Under the pieces are notes generated by a model. That model searched no databases and was not told the DNA's origin. It worked only from the letters and a program-made list of their open reading frames with translations. From Antitrichia curtipendula (lineage: Eukaryota > Streptophyta > Bryopsida > Hypnales > Leucodontaceae): a DNA stretch of 64,000 nt. Position numbers and translations under genes: made by a program. Position 1 is the stretch's first letter; the number at the start of each line of letters is the position of its first letter. Of the stretch, positions 49,601 to 60,860 are shown in pieces. Location of the stretch: assembly GCA_951230915.1 (NCBI GenBank), contig OX579635.1, forward strand, positions 36,146,001 through 36,210,000. Direction: 5' to 3'.

Positions 49601-52600
49601 AAGAGCAATTGCAATAGGTGATAGAGATCACATTCTCTAGACTACTCACAGTCAACATCATTGTCACAATCTGTTGCATCATCTACTAATTGCAAAAATC
49701 TCCAATCTCCATAAAAACTATGAGACCTACATTTAGCAGGAGGTGCCCTAACAAATTCTTTTGCTAAATCATGAGCATAAATCAGTAGTAGAAAAAAATT
49801 AGGAAAAAATTAGGGGGGCTATTCACTATCTTCCTTCATGTTGGTCGGAGAAAAGAGGTCCTTGTAGGAGATGTAGTCACCCTTGAGTGTCTGTATTCTG
49901 AACAGATAGTGAGGAACAGGTTCTAGATCAAATTATTTTTCAAAACCCCTCATTTTATTTTTGGGGGGGGGGGGGTCTGAAAAATAATTTGATCAGAAAA
50001 TCTCAAAATCCCAGAACCCCCCCTCAGTCTTGTATTTTTGAAAACGAAGTCGTTTGACAATCGATATGGGATAATCCGTATCCATTTTCCGTATCCGTTT
50101 TCCGTATCCATATATATACGGTATATGTACGGTATCATAATGTTCGTATCAGGATCAACGGTAGGGAAGGGGGTGTTTTTATTTTTTTTCAAAAACAATC
50201 AATGGCTATTAATTTTGGGGGGGAGGGGGGGGGCTAATTAATTGAGCAAGAACTGTACCTCTCTTTTCAGGGGATAGTCACCCTTGAGCTACATAGTACC
50301 AAAATATGATTATTGTTGGTGAAGTAATTAAAGATAGGAAAAAGTTAAAAAATACTTGAGATCAAGTCAATTGTATCAAATGCAAAAGAAGAGGACTTAC
50401 ATACATAATAAATTTGTAGCTTCAATTTCTAGTACTTCAAAATCTAATTCATTTTCATCAGAGCTATTACTTTCTTCATCTACCAGTTACTTCTTAGAAA
50501 TTGGGTTGGATTTTTCAATGATAAGTGGTTGCAGAAGAGCATTGAAAATCCATGCATTTTCTTCGAAAGCCACTATGTGATGGCGAGACTGGCGACAAGT
50601 CTGGATGGTACAACTTGTAGCAGAAGAGGTAAAAAAATAAATCCAAATAATGAAATGAAAGACCTGCACAAATATGAATCAAACATGAGAATTGAATTTT
50701 AAAAAATTTACAAACCTATAGCAATTGCATAGTAAAATGCCACATCGCTAGGTAGTGAAAACGATTCAATGAGAACTTGCATAAGCCTAGGATCCTTTTC
50801 TCACGGGTCACACCAATGAACATTGCCATTCATAAGCTGTAAATTTTTAGTCACAACATTGTGAAGCACACTCATTTGAATCGATATGAATTCCAACAAT
50901 ATCTAAATTAAGTACCAATTGCACCTTGAATCGAGAAGGTGGAACGTTTGGAAGGTTCTTCACTAGTAGTTGAATGCCAAAACAAAGTGTTTGTATACAA
51001 TGAGCACACCAATTTAAAAAGATAAAAGTATTTACCAAGAAAAATTTCAAATCAAATAATATAATAATACCAACAAAAAAATGATACAAATACAAAAGTT
51101 AAGAGTACCATCTTTCATGAATCTCAAGCATTGGTTCAATGAAGGTGATTGATCCCAATCCATTTTTGGTACACTTTGAAGTGAAATGCTCGATAGAAAA
51201 GCTTCAAGTCTAATTTTACTTGGGATGCATCAGAATGAAAAATTAGAATAGCTACATCATCAGGTATGTTGCTTCCAGCAAATTTGAAGGCTAACTTGAG
51301 AACCTTAGAAGGAATGTTGTTCCACGACGGAATAACCGATGGTGGAGAAGATACTATTGGAACAAGCAGTCCCTCATGAATGTCCAGAACTATAAGATCA
51401 ATGGCTCAAGATTGGAAACTAACACCTTTGAATGATTTGTCTTTATCTGCCTTGTACTGCAGAGTGACAACATTAAAAGAATGTAAACAAAACCTCAAGA
51501 AACTTTCCAAAAAAATACCATAACAATCAAACTAATAACAACAAATACAAGAAGGAATTCAAATATTACCTGCTCAAAGAAATATTAAAGTGCAATCCAT
51601 CATGGAAGAAATGATCCATGTTTAATATGGTGGATAAGAAGAAAGTGGAGGGACCCATTGAAAATGAATGCATCCATTCCTTCGGACTCCAAGTCATTTA
51701 TAATTAGGATTGTCATATTTCCAAGAGCAATTTGAGAAATAGTAAGGTCAATACACAAAAAATCCCGCTTCTGAACACCTCGTGATGGTGAAGTAGAAGA
51801 GGTTTGGGTGCCTTCACCGGTAGAAGCACCAGTCCCCTGCAAGTTCTTTGGCACTTACCAGTAGCCTTAATAGTTGCTACAACCTTTGCAGCCATGGCCT
51901 TCACATTTTCTAGCAAGCTTGCTTTTGAAGCCTTCTCTACCTTCTTCTATTCTTGTATAACCCTTTGAGACTCAGTCCTCTCAATAACGCGCTTCATTTA
52001 CTTCACAACCTTTGCTTTATTTTTGTCGTTTTTATGGGAAAGATCAATAGCTACATCATCCTTGTAAATAGCCTGATCATCATGTACATGTGGATCACCA
52101 AAGCGACTCAATCCTTTTTTAGCTCGATCAATGGCTTTCTTCATAGTTTCTTCTTTAGTTGGGCAGATTCTACCACCATAATCAATGTACAAATCACCAG
52201 AGTTTACGTGCAGTATATCCCAAGATTGGATCAAACCTGCGGAATACATGCATTGATCCACAGAGGTTTTGTCAATCCATGATGTGATGAATCTTGGAAG
52301 TTGAGGCCACTACACAACACCTTTGAGCAACAATTTAAACATGATATACCTGAAAATAATAAACAAATGAAATAAAAATATAATATATTGGAAATAATTA
52401 AAACATGAAATAGTATAACCGTAAAGAATATATTGATTTACTGTACCTGTAAAGCACTTGTTTTGCATTTCAAGAGGTGTAGGTGTAGGAGTTGAATGCC
52501 TTGGTTCCTGAATATACATCTTTTCCACGAAACAAAGACGAGAAACCATAGATCCAAATGCAAATTCGCTAGTAATCCACAAATTGGGCAAGAGATAATG

Positions 52601-53400
52601 GAATATTACTAGAGTCTATTTCAACAGTGAAGCCTTCTTCTTTATGCATCCTCTCATATTTCATGGCCACTACCTCTTCCAACTGCAAACATTATAAGAA
52701 TATATAATAAAAATCAACAAAATACTAGATACAGTTAAATGCCATATTATATAACATCATAGAGAGTGATGAAAACAAATTTAAAACATTTGTGATTGTT
52801 AATGTCACTTACCAAGGCCAAAAAATAAACTTTGTTCAACCGAGATTTGAAATCTTTATCAGAGAAAAGCTTGCTTGGAAAATGGGCAGCTTATTGTGTT
52901 AGTGCTCCTGAGTTCTATCAATATAAGCATTTGACTTTAAAGGAAGCTGCAACAGTGGATGTTAGAAGAAGATGGAGTTTGTCTAGTGTCATTTTTGGTT
53001 TAGAATTCTTGCTCCAGTGCAAAGTAACCTTCACATAAGAATGTTACATTAATAAATTAATAAAATTAAATGATACATTACACTAAGAATAAACACATAC
53101 ATGCACTTACTTGCTACAAAGATATGGAATTGTATGTTGCATGGTTCAAAAGTGACCATTGTACCTAAACCAAGAAGTCATCCCCTAGTGTAGGATGTGA
53201 AATTGCTAGTAGTTTATAAAATTGCCCCTTGTAGTTGTTTGTCTTTAATTTAGTCAGAGCAAGCATGGCTATTGTGAAGTCTTGGTTAGTCCTTTGCAAT
53301 GTTAGTTCTTCCTTTGACAATTTTCGTGCAGCTTCATGAGCAGCATCAACAATTTCTTGCTATAATAACAATTTTATGGTTATAAGCCCATACCAAATTT
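49600..53400 (-). pseudogene. Decayed multi-exon gene, beta-class DNA methyltransferase-like
   Basis: Minus-strand exon-like blocks with GT/AG edges but shifted frames and stops. In 5' to 3' order: a helical segment (KLSKEELTLQRTNQDFTIA, about 53.2-53.38 kb); LEEVVAMKYERMHKEEGF (52.6-52.69 kb); DQCMYSAGLIQSWDIL and GDLYIDYGGRICPTKEET (52.05-52.3 kb); DLIVLDIHEGLLVP (about 51.36-51.40 kb); DDVAILIFHSD (about 51.23-51.26 kb); EKDPRLMQVLIESFSLPSDV (50716-50836, in-frame TGA just before it); RHHIVAFEENAWIF (about 50.55-50.59 kb); HDLAKEFVRAPPAKC (about 49.75 kb). The late blocks follow the layout of beta-group N4/N6 DNA methylases, where a D-P-P-Y-like segment precedes the K-P-x-L...LI...S-x-P-x-D-x-V motif I region and a final IAxExD-like strand. 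Catalytic motifs are not intact. Family assignment is inference from motif order. Probably a gene captured or carried by a transposon. Confidence 0.45.
49888..50274. mobile_element. Insertion between 14-bp direct repeats in the pseudogene
   Basis: TAGTCACCCTTGAG occurs at 49874-49887 and 50275-50288, bracketing about 387 bp unlike the surrounding gene remnant. Inside are an inverted repeat (49926-49942 with 49978-49994) around a long G run, a CCGTATCC/TTTTCCGTATCC repeat (50089-50118), and a second G run near 50216-50232. The direct repeats look like a target duplication, but 14 bp fits no standard plant DNA element, and no poly(A) tail is evident. Confidence 0.4.
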
Positions 53401-56399
53401 CTTAGCATTAAGAGGGAAATGAATTATGAACTAATTTTATTTTTTTTAAACTCAAAAAAATTGAGACTCATCTGCCACAGTAAAGAAATGACACATTTGT
53501 TGTCAAAAGATATAAAGTTTTCCCCTTGGCAAGACTCTTCAAACATTTCTTAAAACCCCATTCAGGAAGAATTTTTTTGAAGGTCTCTAAGCTTTGTGTC
53601 CTAGCTGCACAAATCCTGTACAAGGTATGCACAAGATTTGTCTTCACATGACTATTTTTTTTATGGATTTGATCATCAATTCATAATATTAGTGAAAAAG
53701 CCAGTGAAAGAAAGTTGACAATAAGATTGACAAACAAGTACCAAAAACAAAACTTAGGTTCATTTCCCAAATGCACTTGCCCTAATTTCAAGGAAATTTC
53801 AACAAAAGCACTAGGAAAGAAATGGCAGTGGGCAAACTGCAAGCATTTGTATTTCATATTTGTTGTTATATATCGCCTTGATGTAGAATTAGTTGTTTTC
53901 ATTCATGCTCCAAGCTTGAGCTTCAATGACCTCAAATGTATTCTTGAAAGTAGCATTTTAAAATGCAAAAGCAATTTGTAGGTGAGTGTAATTAGTGACT
54001 ACATGTGCTTGGTTTGAAAAGAGGCAAACCAGAAAGTGCTTCTTGTATTATGATTCATTTTATATATGTAGTGAGACAAAAGGACCACTACTTGATCTAT
54101 AATATTATTGGAGTTGTGTACATTGTAGTGGAATATTTTATTTTACCTACTCCTTTCTTTTAGCATGATTTATCGAGATATTCACTACAGTGTACATGCT
54201 TCCAAAAATAATATATATAATATAATAATAATAATATCTATTTTTGGCATATATATATTAAGCAGCAACGTTGTTGTAGGAAATGGGGAATCCTAGAAAT
54301 CCTAGAAATGTTTCAAACCCTTTAGATTTCCATAGACTATGAATAATTACGGTTCCAAAACAAATTACGGACTTTTGTATAAAATTGCTTAGGCAATTCA
54401 TTTTTTATAATCATTTGCATTTAAATTGTTTTTACAAAAGATCAACACAACATTAGGATAAAAAATTCATATTAAAAATGTCTACCATACCTTATTTCAC
54501 ACGGTCTTAGGTCCACAGTTATAGGTTCCCAAACTATAATATAAAATATCTCAAAATATTTTCAAATATTCCATACAAAATTGCCACATTTTAGAAACAA
54601 AAATAATATTTTGAAATTCTTTTATTTCCAGCTTAGGTTTTTATGCTCCATGCTCCACACTCCCGCTCTACGCTCATATACTAGCTTCGTTGGTTTTGGA
54701 GCCTCCTAGTGATGTTAAGGTTAACTTCTTCAGGACCAAATGTTCAAACTTGAAACAACTGATGAAAGCAAATACATCTCAAGCTTACAAAAATGTAATT
54801 ATTCATCCATTGATTTTTTTGAAGGTTCTCGTATTATATCTTTAACACTTGTACAATGTAGATTTTGAAAGACTCTCATTTCCAAATGTTCTATAATTCA
54901 AAGGATATTAATAGATTTGACTGAAAAAATAATTTTTTCAATTCAAAAAATGATTCTTCAAAAACAACTTGAATAGAAAAGTAAAGTAAAAATCTTCAAA
55001 AATCACTATGATTAGAAGTTAACATTTTGAACTTAAGAAAAAAAAATCTTGAGAAAATCACAAACATTCAATATCTACAATCAATTTTAGAAGGAATTTT
55101 TAATTTTTGTCTTCAAATTTTTATTGAAAAGTATTAGTATTGATTTGTGTACTAGTTGATTTAATCAGATGGATATGATATATAGATCATAGTTTACAAC
55201 TATTGTTCAAGAATCATCACTAAATTTTTATTCTAAATTATATTTTATAATACGTCTTTACAATTTTAAAAATTTGGACTACCCCTAGTCCTTAAGGGAT
55301 TAATAAGGTACTTTATGTCCCTCCTCCTACCTTAGTAACCTTTGCGATGAGATAGAATCATTGGGCATCAAGAAACTAATTGAAAGATAGAAAAGTTTTA
55401 TAAATTTATTGAGAAAAAACTTGGCTATTTGAGTGCTTGTCGACTTGGAGAGGCAAAGTTCGATTTACTATTGATAAAAGATATTTGAGGTTACTATTGA
55501 ATATAACACCAATAAACCTTGAACCATATAGATGTACTCCCACTATTTTAAAAAATTGAGGTTGTCTCAAATTGGTTGTCTCAAATTAAGTTTGATGTTT
55601 CAATGGTTAATAGAAATGAAGAGTCATCCAAGTACTATAGAGTGACTGACAATTCCCCTCAATTTTGTTGCTAGTCCTTGCCTACGTACAACAATTGGTG
55701 GTGATTGTTGCTATCTAAGTGTGTTTTTCATATGAAAAAGAATATAGGCTATGTTTTTCATAGTTATTTTCAATAAAACAAATTGTTTTCTTTTCAAAAT
55801 CCAATTGTATAGGTATTTAAACAACTTATTTATTAGTGTGCATACCAATTTTGAGTCTAAATTGCATAGGTATTGTCAAACTATAACAATAGAAATATAC
55901 CTATGGCATGTTTCTAATATAATGCACTCCTCAAAATGTTTGAGAAATTTACATATAAGATTTTTTTGGGATTGGAGGTGACAAAAACTAAAAAATGGGT
56001 TAACACATTAAAATGCACTTCCAAAAACCTTAAATTCAAATGAAGAGTTCTCAATCTCATTACACAATCTTGTAATTGTTGAAATGCAATTTTTTTAGAT
56101 AAGCAGAAATCACAAATAAATCCAAATCAACACTTGCATGTTTAAATTTTGAATGGTGAAAATCATGAATACACTTACTCTTTCTAGTGAAACCATTTTC
56201 GAAGTAAATGGATAAATACAATTTTTAAGATCTCAAATCAAGTGAAATTGACAAGATTTGCTCTAAGCTGAGAAATCAAGTAAAATTGGCAAGCTTTACT
56301 TGTCCATTAATGGTACAAATATGCCTTTGAGGACCTCTCAAATATTTATCTTTCTCAGCTAAAAAAAAAAAGCTTCCAATAGCTAACCTTCAATACTAC
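53401..56399. other. AT-rich intergenic DNA
   Basis: Includes an ATAATAATA low-complexity tract near 54.2 kb. Frames of 73-88 codons at 53.68-53.98 kb overlap on opposite strands and lack motifs. No gene recognised. Confidence 0.4.
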
Positions 56400-56733
56400 C
56401 ATTACAAAAAATATGAGGCCTCAACAAGGCCGTGAGTGCTGATTTTCGGGACCCGCGGGTGATATTACGGAAAAAAAAAAAAAAAAAAAAATCTTTTTTT
56501 TTTGAAAAAAAATAACTTTTTTTTTTGAAAAAAAATAACTTTTTTTTTTTTTTTTTTTTCCCGAAAAAAAAAATTGAAAAGTGACGTCACGCTGATGTGG
56601 CGCTGACGTCAGCACTGGCGTGGAACTTCGACCACGTCAGAATTTCAGTTTCTGAATTTTTTTTTTTGAAAAAAAACTCCGTAGTGGGGTCCAGGCTTAA
56701 CGGCCTTCCGGAGGCCTCATATTTTTTGTAATG
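56400..56733. mobile_element. MITE with perfect 23-bp terminal inverted repeats
   Basis: Ends at 56400-56422 and 56711-56733 are exact reverse complements (CATTACAAAAAATATGAGG then CCTC), with AAGGCCGT continuing the symmetry inward on both sides. The interior has a long A run facing long T runs (56472-56580), two tandem TTTGAAAAAAAATAAC units, and a GC-rich block with several ACGT-core motifs: GTGACGTCAC, CTGACGTCAG and CCACGTCAG (56580-56640). CTA lies next to both ends (56396-56398 and 56734-56736), offset by one base on the left, so a 3-bp target duplication is possible. The CATTACAAAAAA tip resembles CACTA-type ends. No coding capacity. Confidence 0.8.
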
Positions 56734-56761
56734 CTATAAAAATTTTAAAAGAGGAATTTAA

Positions 56762-57397
56762 CCCCTAAATGCCCAAGGCCTATTTGGAGCTTCTTGAGAT
56801 TTGCTCTAAATTGAACAAAAATAAACATTTTCATAAGTTGTACCAATTTCTTTAGAATTGTAAACGTACAAATTCAAACTAGACATATTAGAGATCACAT
56901 AGAAAAAGAAAACATAACAGTACACTTACAGATTGAAAGATTATAATGTTTGATTACAAACATATTAAAACTTTGAAAAATTTTCAATTCTCTTTTTGCA
57001 TGTCAACTCTAAAAAGTTGGTCACTAAAAAAATATGAGGTTGTAGGGCCTAGTTTGCACAACCCCAATCAATTTACGGTTTAAGAAAATCTATTCTAAAG
57101 CTTTTTTAAGTAAATTTCTAATAGGATTTTTTTCTCCAAGATCTAGTGTATTTGAGGCTCATTTCCAAGAGCCCTCAACACTACAGGAAGTCAAGATTGC
57201 AATGGATATCCGTGCACAAAATCTTGAATAGAAAAATCATAATTCTTCATTTTTAAGATCAGCTTTTTGATCCTAAAACTAGACTTCCAAAAGAGTTCTC
57301 CAAAAATATAAACTACTAAAAATAGCAATTTGATTGGGTTTTACTTAGCTTCAAAGTTTTTGAAACACCATAATCTGGTGCCTCGGGCAGTTAGGGG
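56762..57397. mobile_element. TTAA-flanked TIR element, copy E, 636 bp
   Basis: Left end TTAA (56758-56761) then CCCCTAAATGCCCAAGGCC; right end CTCGGGCAGTTAGGGG then TCAA (57398-57401). The ends pair as inverted repeats over about 16 of 19 positions. A second end of the same type (CAGGCAATTAGGGG then TCAA) lies at 57452-57469, perhaps a duplicated terminus. No coding capacity. Confidence 0.65.
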
Positions 57398-57401
57398 TCA
57401 A

Positions 57402-57800
57402 CTGCCCACGCAAACGAGCTGAAATTTTTGGAGCAACTATTTGCGGCCACTCAGGCAATTAGGGGTCAATCTAGCCTGAGAAACCACAGATTTATTTTGA
57501 GACAGAGGGAGTAATACTGAGACGAAGCTCTACATGATGTGCTTTTGTTGCGATAAATTTAATCATTGAACACAAATTATACAGCACATTCTCGAAACTG
57601 TCCCATAGCCAAACCATTCCGGGATTAGGTGTCAATCGGCTCATGCCATTTCCCTAAAATATTGCAATGCGAATCTGGCTCACAAAGTTAAGTGCATGTG
57701 CAAAATGTTCACAAGCCACTTAAAAAATCCTACGTAACATATGATTCCACCCACTGGTTCTAAAACATAAATGCACAAAGTCACAAATAGTGCCAGAAAA
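57402..57800. other. ECHIDNA 3' flank
   Basis: Holds worn element ends: the extra AGGGG/TCAA terminus at 57452-57469 and a Stowaway-like terminus GAGACAGAGGGAGTA near 57499-57513 whose partner I could not place. The part next to 57801 should contain the ECHIDNA 3' UTR. No poly(A) signal assigned. Confidence 0.4.
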
Positions 57801-60527
57801 CTAAACACTCGAAATGAAAGCTGATTGGATTGAGTTGCCCATGCGCGAAGCCAAAGTTGAGGTTGCAAATTGCTGGATCTGTTTCTTCGCGTCTGCTCGA
57901 GAACAGATCAAACGTCAGTGGAATGTACTCCAAACGTCCCAAATATGGATACCTTCTACTATTGATCAACGTAAATAGCCACATGACAGGCACACTGGGA
58001 CCAAGGGCAACTAGGAGCATTATGAAGGCATCCACTTTTACTCACTAAGTAGAGGAAATTTACTTAATGAAGTATCGTACCTTTCCGACACTTGGTGAAC
58101 CCAACGATGTTAGCTGCATTGAGGATTATAGCAACCCCAACGACCAGTAGATAGTCAAAGTTGAACTTGATAAGCGCAACTACTCCAAGCCCCACCCACA
58201 CCACAGGCTGCAACAGAAAGTAAGCATCTAACCTTAGTTTAAAGTCAACAAGATCGGACAGAAAGTACCATGAAAGACGTGAGTGGAGTATGTTTGGTAG
58301 AGACGTGCATATAGAACTGGAATACTACCTAACCAAAAAGGCACTTCACATAACTTCATGTATACGTGAGTATCTGATGGGTAAAAGCACACAGATGTCG
58401 AAAGAACTTAAACAATTTGAGGGACGTACAGTGATGTATAAAGTCCACCAGAATAGCCAAGAGTCTTTCTTGTTCAATGTATCCAAGGTCTGCAGACATC
58501 ATCGAGAGCATTAGGCACCTCAGGCACCTCTTAATCATCTTAATCCAGAGCAACACTGGACCATTCCTTAGCGACTACAAGCCAGAATCCAAATAACTAA
58601 AGATCTGTTGCTGTGTATTGATCCAACATGCATACCACGAGGAACAAACTGATGACGGTTCAGTGCAATCATCCACGGTTTCAACATATTGCTGTAAGTC
58701 CAGAGTTCGAACCAGATCTTGAAATGCAACAACAGGAAACGATAAGTGATAACGAAGAAAAATAACGCAAAATTACGAACCTGCTGGTCTAGAGACTCAA
58801 AATGCCACACACTTTGACCTTGCTCGTCCACTTCATTCCACCAACGGAGTCCCACCAAGATCCGACCACTCACATTCTTGACAGTCCAGAAATCCAGCGC
58901 TATCAAGAATACCGTGACAACGAATTGGATGACGAAGCTTTGAATGAATATGGAGCAGAGGATGTAAAAGGCCAGGGCTGAGAACTGCCAAGCAAACACA
59001 AAGCACATACAGTCACGAAAACCAAAGATCACGGTGGCAATTACAAACCCCTGATGAACACCATGTTCCAATGGAAAAACTACAAATGAAACTCCTTTGA
59101 AGCGATCCTGTGACGTCAGGAAGAGTACAAACCTTAAACAATACTGTGAATAAGCATACCCCCGGATGCGCATACTGCTCTTCTGCCTGCAAAAACCCAC
59201 ACAATGAGCAAACCTTTGAAAACATCACATTAAACACAACAAACATGGACAACATTCAAAGATCCTCCTACCTATAGCCAAAAAAATGGACAAACTGGAA
59301 CTATACCTCAAACTGCCTTATCATAAGCGTCAAACGAAGTAGTGATAAAATCTAGTCCTAGCAAGCAGGTAAAATCGATGGATGGAATAGAGAGAATTCA
59401 GCAGGCACTAATGATTGCAGGAATTCAGTTTCAAAGTTCACCGAGGCAGCAGGCGGAGGAAAAACATTACTGCAAGTTCAAAAAACGGCATTTCAACACT
59501 TTGATTACACCTAGCCCGGTTAAAAGCCTAACGCATTAGAAGCTAAAGTATTCTCATGCTCAACTTATCAAGATATCATTTTAAAAGCTGAAGGATACAT
59601 AATGCAACTAAAAAACTTGTCAAAGATACAAACATCTCATTAACCACAACGAAACCAACATTCACAAGTCGAAGATTCGGCACATCGGTTTCCTAACACA
59701 ATCGATTCCACAGGTAAAAAGTAATATCATGCTCTAAATCCATCAACACAATACTTCAAGAGCTGGAGAAAACACAGTGCAACTGAGACGGACAACATTC
59801 ACAGATCGTCCTCTTTTACTAAACCAAAAAATTAGGAACACCAGAACTGTACCTAAAACTACCTTATCATACGCAGCAAACAAAGACGACATAAAACCTA
59901 CTCCTGGTAAAAACGTTAAAAACTCTCAGATAGACAAGAGAGAGCTCAACGAACACTAAAGATAACACAAATGCAGTTCAGGCTTCTACAAAAGCAGTAG
60001 ACAGCGGGAAAAGACAACTGCAAGTTCAAGAAACGGAGATTCAATACTTCGATTTCACCCTAACGCATTCTATTCAAAAGCCTAAAGTATCTTCATGTTC
60101 TAAATCAATCCCGAGCTGGAGAAAACATAGTGCAACTAAGAAATCAGGTGCCCGAGCCCAAGACTGCATTGCAGAATGAAAGAAGAGTTGCCGCATGGAC
60201 AAGATGGAAGGATCTAAAAACTGCACATGATCTTCTTCAAAGAAACGGAGATTCAACACTTCAATTCCACCCTAACGCATTCTTTTCCAAAAGGCTAAAG
60301 TATCTTCGTGCTCTAAATCGATCCCGAGCTGGAGAAAGCAGTGCAACTAGGAAATTAGGCGCCGGAACCCTAGACCGCATTGCAAAACAAGAGAAGAATT
60401 GCGGCATGGATAAAATGGAGGGATCTAAAAACTGCAAACGATCTTCTTCAAACGCAGATTAGTTGATCGCGAGAGCAGCGAACAAGCTGTTGAAAATGAG
60501 AGCATCCGAGGAAAAAGAACTGACCAT
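57801..60527 (-). CDS. ECH: ECHIDNA, TVP23-family trans-Golgi membrane protein
   Basis: Plant homologue of yeast Tvp23 and animal FAM18/TVP23. In Arabidopsis ECHIDNA works at the trans-Golgi network with YIP proteins in secretion and cell expansion. Exons: 60527-60525, 59186-59133, 58984-58781, 58489-58430, 58207-58081, 57892-57801. Phases close, giving 179 aa (Arabidopsis about 186). Diagnostic blocks: YAHPGVCLFTVLFK (residues 6-19), two adjacent membrane segments about 20-52, DFWTVKNVSGRILVGLRWWN (about 50-69), KKDSWLFWWTLY (94-105), two further membrane segments about 106-143, and NAANIVGFTKCRKDAKKQ (about 137-154). The first coding exon is only the ATG, in a GCCACCATGG context immediately followed by the GTCAGT donor; the next exon continues AEEQYAHP. 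That start is inferred from context and splicing, not from homology. Confidence 0.94.
59483..60449 (-). repeat. About 210-bp tandem repeats in ECHIDNA intron 1
   Basis: Two clear units, 60031-60242 and 60243-60449, each starting AAACGGAGATTCAA and sharing CACCCTAACGCATTC, GAGCTGGAGAAA, GTGCAACTA and GGATCTAAAAACTGCA; a further partial unit begins at 60450. A more decayed copy starts at 59483 (AAACGGCATTTCAACACTTT), and the GAGCTGGAGAAAACACAGTG text near 59760 is another fragment. The array fills much of the 1338-nt first intron, ending 75 nt before the start codon. Confidence 0.75.
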
Positions 60528-60860
60528 GGTGGCAGGGGCAGCTGAAATGGTTTGTAAGCGAGATTTTTGTGACTTCGTGCTCGTGCTTGAGAGATAGAGA
60601 CTGGATCTGGCAGCCGCGAGCTTCAGAACCAAATTGCGATGGCGCTTAGGCGATGAATTCGACGAGCGGCCGGGCGGGCAAGCGAGGAAGAAGGCCCTCC
60701 GTGATGCAACCTTCCCTGAGTTCCCTCTCCGGTTTGCTGAAATCTACCACTCCAGTTAATCATGCGTGTTCCGAACCTCGGAAACGAACCTCGTGCCGAA
60801 CCACTCGTTTCGGAGAAATTGGGAGTTCGTATACAACAGTCTGTATATAAGGGAACATGG
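60528..60860 (-). promoter_or_regulatory. ECHIDNA promoter and 5' leader
   Basis: GC-rich island (for example GAGCGGCCGGGCGGGC near 60663-60678) immediately upstream of the start codon, bounded on the far side by AT-rich DNA. It has the composition of a plant promoter/5' UTR. No TATA box or start site can be named with confidence. Confidence 0.45.

Noticed and set aside
51625..51636. ATATGGTGGATA, which reads Tyr-Pro-Pro-Tyr on the minus strand and could be a worn D-P-P-Y methylase motif
   Set aside because: It is in a different frame from the surrounding exon-like text and a stop follows at once; the DLIVLDI segment at about 51.38 kb is a better candidate for that position.
54600..54690. 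TCTACGCTCATA text inverted relative to 48.88-48.91 kb
   Set aside because: Similarity covers only about a dozen bases plus loose low-complexity words; too weak to call a repeat pair.
57499..57513. GAGACAGAGGGAGTA, like a Stowaway MITE end
   Set aside because: No opposing end could be placed at a sensible distance; noted only as a possible remnant.
58690..58720. GGTTCGAAC-like T-loop on the minus strand
   Set aside because: The flanking bases do not pair as a T-stem and no acceptor or anticodon arm is present, so it is not a tRNA; it lies in ECHIDNA intron 3.
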